Shown here: positions 62,413 through 64,000 of the stretch, one piece after another
Numbering within the stretch: the first letter of the stretch is position 1
Layout: each line of letters opens with the position of its first letter
Assembly (NCBI GenBank): GCA_947168885.1
Contig: CAMVNQ010000018.1
Span: 1 to 64,000 of the forward strand
DNA: 64,000 bases
Direction: 5' to 3'
Source: an uncultured Clostridia bacterium
GTDB taxonomy: Bacteria > Bacillota > Clostridia > Oscillospirales > Ruminococcaceae
Made by a program: the position numbers and the translations under genes
Notes under the pieces: generated by a model
The model's input: the letters and a program-made list of their open reading frames with translations, nothing else
The model's database searches: none
What the model was told of the DNA's origin: nothing

Positions 62413-64000
62413 TGGATTCAGGCTTAAAACAAGATAACAGACTGTTGAAAAAGGGCTATTTCAAGACCCTTTTTCCTGTTATGTTCTCTGTTCTCGGAGC
62501 AACTATAAACGCGGTCATAGACGGCATACTTGTTTCACAGAAGCTCGGCAGGACCGCGCTTGCCGCAGTGAACCTCAGTATGCCGGTCTATTTTGTGTTG
62601 TGTACGATCGGCGCGCTCATAGCGGGCGGAGCCGCTGTCTGCTCCGCGAGAAAAGCGGGCCAGGACAATATGAAGTCCTCACAGGACTATTTCCAGGACG
62701 CTCTTCTCCTTTCTACTGTCATTTCTGTCATTGTTACCGCCTGCGGCATAATATTCTGCCGCAGCATAGCAGGCTTGCTTTCCGGCGGCGACCTTACAGA
62801 GCAGGTCTATGAATACTGCCTTATAACATTTATAGGCACTGCGCCTGCAATAATGATCTATATTCCCATAAATTATCTGCAGCTTGAGGGCAAGAACCAT
62901 TCAATATCCATAAGCGTTATACTCATGATCGCAACGGATATAATTCTTGACCTTCTGTTTATTTATGTTCTCAATATGGGGCTTGGCGGAGCTTCCGCAG
63001 CAAGTGTCGTTTCATCATTGGTGACCTGTATTTACGGTTTCATCGCCCTACAGTACAAAGAAACAAATTATCATCTCGGATTCACCAAACCGAGCAGGAA
63101 AAGGCTGCGCAAGCTGCTGAAATACGGTTCACCGCTCGCCCTCACAAACCTATTTGACGCAGTTAAGCTTTTTATGATCAACACCATAGTTATCATAGCG
63201 GCAGGTGAAAGCGGTGCGGTCGTATGGGCAGTATTAAACACGCTTTCAGAGCTGTCACTCATGATCGTAACAGGCGTTTCCCGCGCAGGTGCGCCTATGA
63301 TAAGCACCTGCCATACCGCCAAGGAGAACAGCCGCATACGCATACTCACCGCGCTCGAAGTCCGGACGGGTATGATACTTTCGGCTATTTTCGCTCTCGC
63401 CATTGCGCTTCTTAACAGACCGATAGGCGTAATTTTCAGCGTCAGCGAAGATCTTCTTCTTCCCCTGATATGCCTTGGCATAAGCGTTATTATCTCGACG
63501 ATATGCTGCGTCTGGGAGCGCCACTTCAACTCGATCGGTCTTATCGTCTGTGCCAATATCTCGTCTTTCGCAAGAAACTGTATGCTCCCTATAGCGGCAG
63601 CAGTCTTCCTGATGGTATCCGGCGCACCGATCTGGCTATTTCTTCCTTTATCGGCAGCAGGCTCCGCAGCGGTAATAGCTCTTTTGACATTCATAGAATA
63701 TTTGTACCACCAAAAGACATCTTATCCGCTTTCCAGAGTTCTTCTTCTCGACGATCACCTCGAACGCGAAAACAAAGTGCTCGATTTCTCGATAACCGCA
63801 GAAATGACAGAAGTATGTGACGCTTCTGATAAGATAAAGGCATTCTGCTCCGCGAACAACATGGACAGCAAAGCGACGATGAAGCTCGGACTTGCTATCG
63901 AAGAGCTCCTTAACGTTATAATCCTTAAGACTCCCGGATTAAAGAGTCTTGACCTAAGGGCATTTGCACTCGACGGAAACACCGGTCTGCGGATACACTA
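62412..64000 (+). CDS. MATE transporter fused to RsbW-like ATPase domain (partial)
   Basis: Reading frame is open from the ATG at 62412 to the last base; at least 529 residues, C-terminus outside the window. Residues 1-450 form about twelve hydrophobic helices of the MATE family (LFPVMFSVLGATINAVIDGI near 20-39, ISISVILMIATDIILDLLF near 166-184). After a short linker the cytoplasmic end (about 457-529) begins like the RsbW/SpoIIAB HATPase family: LDFSITAEMTEVCDASDKIK and KLGLAIEELLNVII, where EEL and the Asn form the N box. The ATP-lid motifs would be beyond the window. The start overlaps the STAS stop, so translation is coupled. Unlike typical MATE exporters, this one appears built to signal to the STAS protein; that is inference. 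Confidence 0.85.
   Translation, partial: MDSGLKQDNRLLKKGYFKTLFPVMFSVLGATINAVIDGILVSQKLGRTALAAVNLSMPVYFVLCTIGALIAGGAAVCSARKAGQDNMKSSQDYFQDALLLSTVISVIVTACGIIFCRSIAGLLSGGDLTEQVYEYCLITFIGTAPAIMIYIPINYLQLEGKNHSISISVILMIATDIILDLLFIYVLNMGLGGASAASVVSSLVTCIYGFIALQYKETNYHLGFTKPSRKRLRKLLKYGSPLALTNLFDAVKLFMINTIVIIAAGESGAVVWAVLNTLSELSLMIVTGVSRAGAPMISTCHTAKENSRIRILTALEVRTGMILSAIFALAIALLNRPIGVIFSVSEDLLLPLICLGISVIISTICCVWERHFNSIGLIVCANISSFARNCMLPIAAAVFLMVSGAPIWLFLPLSAAGSAAVIALLTFIEYLYHQKTSYPLSRVLLLDDHLERENKVLDFSITAEMTEVCDASDKIKAFCSANNMDSKATMKLGLAIEELLNVIILKTPGLKSLDLRAFALDGNTGLRIH

Overview
The window looks like a chromosome segment of an anaerobic, spore-forming gut Firmicute of the Ruminococcus / Oscillospiraceae type. 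The reasons are an alpha/beta-type small acid-soluble spore protein gene, a GH51 arabinofuranosidase with a sugar kinase, a ZapA-U32 peptidase pair, an AmmeMemoRadiSam cluster, many Clostridia-style secreted proteins, strong TTGACA/TATAAT promoters with 17-bp spacers, and MITE-like intergenic repeats. No rRNA, tRNA, CRISPR array, prophage or insertion sequence with a transposase was seen. The genus assignment is inference.

Layout. 1-1455: membrane protein whose cytoplasmic half is eight FliM-like SQEQIEAMLAG repeats. 1.7-4.0 kb: polar amino acid ABC operon whose binding protein has its two sequence halves in swapped order. 4.1-10 kb: EamA transporter, galactokinase, tandem-domain polyphosphate kinase 2, S41 peptidase, then a gene-free structured stretch. 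10.3-17.4 kb: BaiN-like flavoprotein, DHH phosphoesterase with a RyR-domain partner, and two large cell-surface proteins. 17.4-24.3 kb (minus): arabinoside use (FGGY kinase, GH51), an AlkZ-related protein and a membrane adenylate cyclase. 24.7-30.3 kb: secreted protein, spore protein, and a LytTR-DUF3021-ABC exporter operon. 30.5-41.5 kb: a signalling block (diguanylate cyclase, hybrid pseudo-kinase, ApbE/Gx transporter, beta-propeller phosphorelay kinase, double-receiver protein). 41.5-47 kb: AlkD-like protein, a repeat element, Na/Pi symporter, U32 peptidase and ZapA-like coiled-coil protein. 47.2-54.7 kb: small-molecule enzymes, lysA, Nudix, trmB, a helical membrane-anchored protein and AmmeMemoRadiSam. 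54.8-60.5 kb (minus): GntR-controlled ABC exporter with two large paralogous permeases. 60.6-64 kb: receiver-PAS-GGDEF protein, then a STAS protein and a MATE transporter fused to an RsbW-like ATPase domain that runs off the window.

Themes. The window is unusually rich in signal transduction: two GGDEF proteins, one adenylate cyclase, two hybrid kinases, three or more receiver domains, a LytTR and a GntR regulator, and a STAS / RsbW-like pair. Several proteins have unusual architectures: the FliM-like repeat protein, the permuted binding protein, the DHH protein with a duplicated C-terminal domain plus RyR partner, a hybrid kinase with a degenerate ATPase, and the MATE-ATPase fusion beside a STAS protein. 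The last is the best candidate for an undescribed system: a transporter-like membrane domain placed to drive a partner-switching module.

All identifications come from reading the sequence and from knowledge of families; no database search was run.
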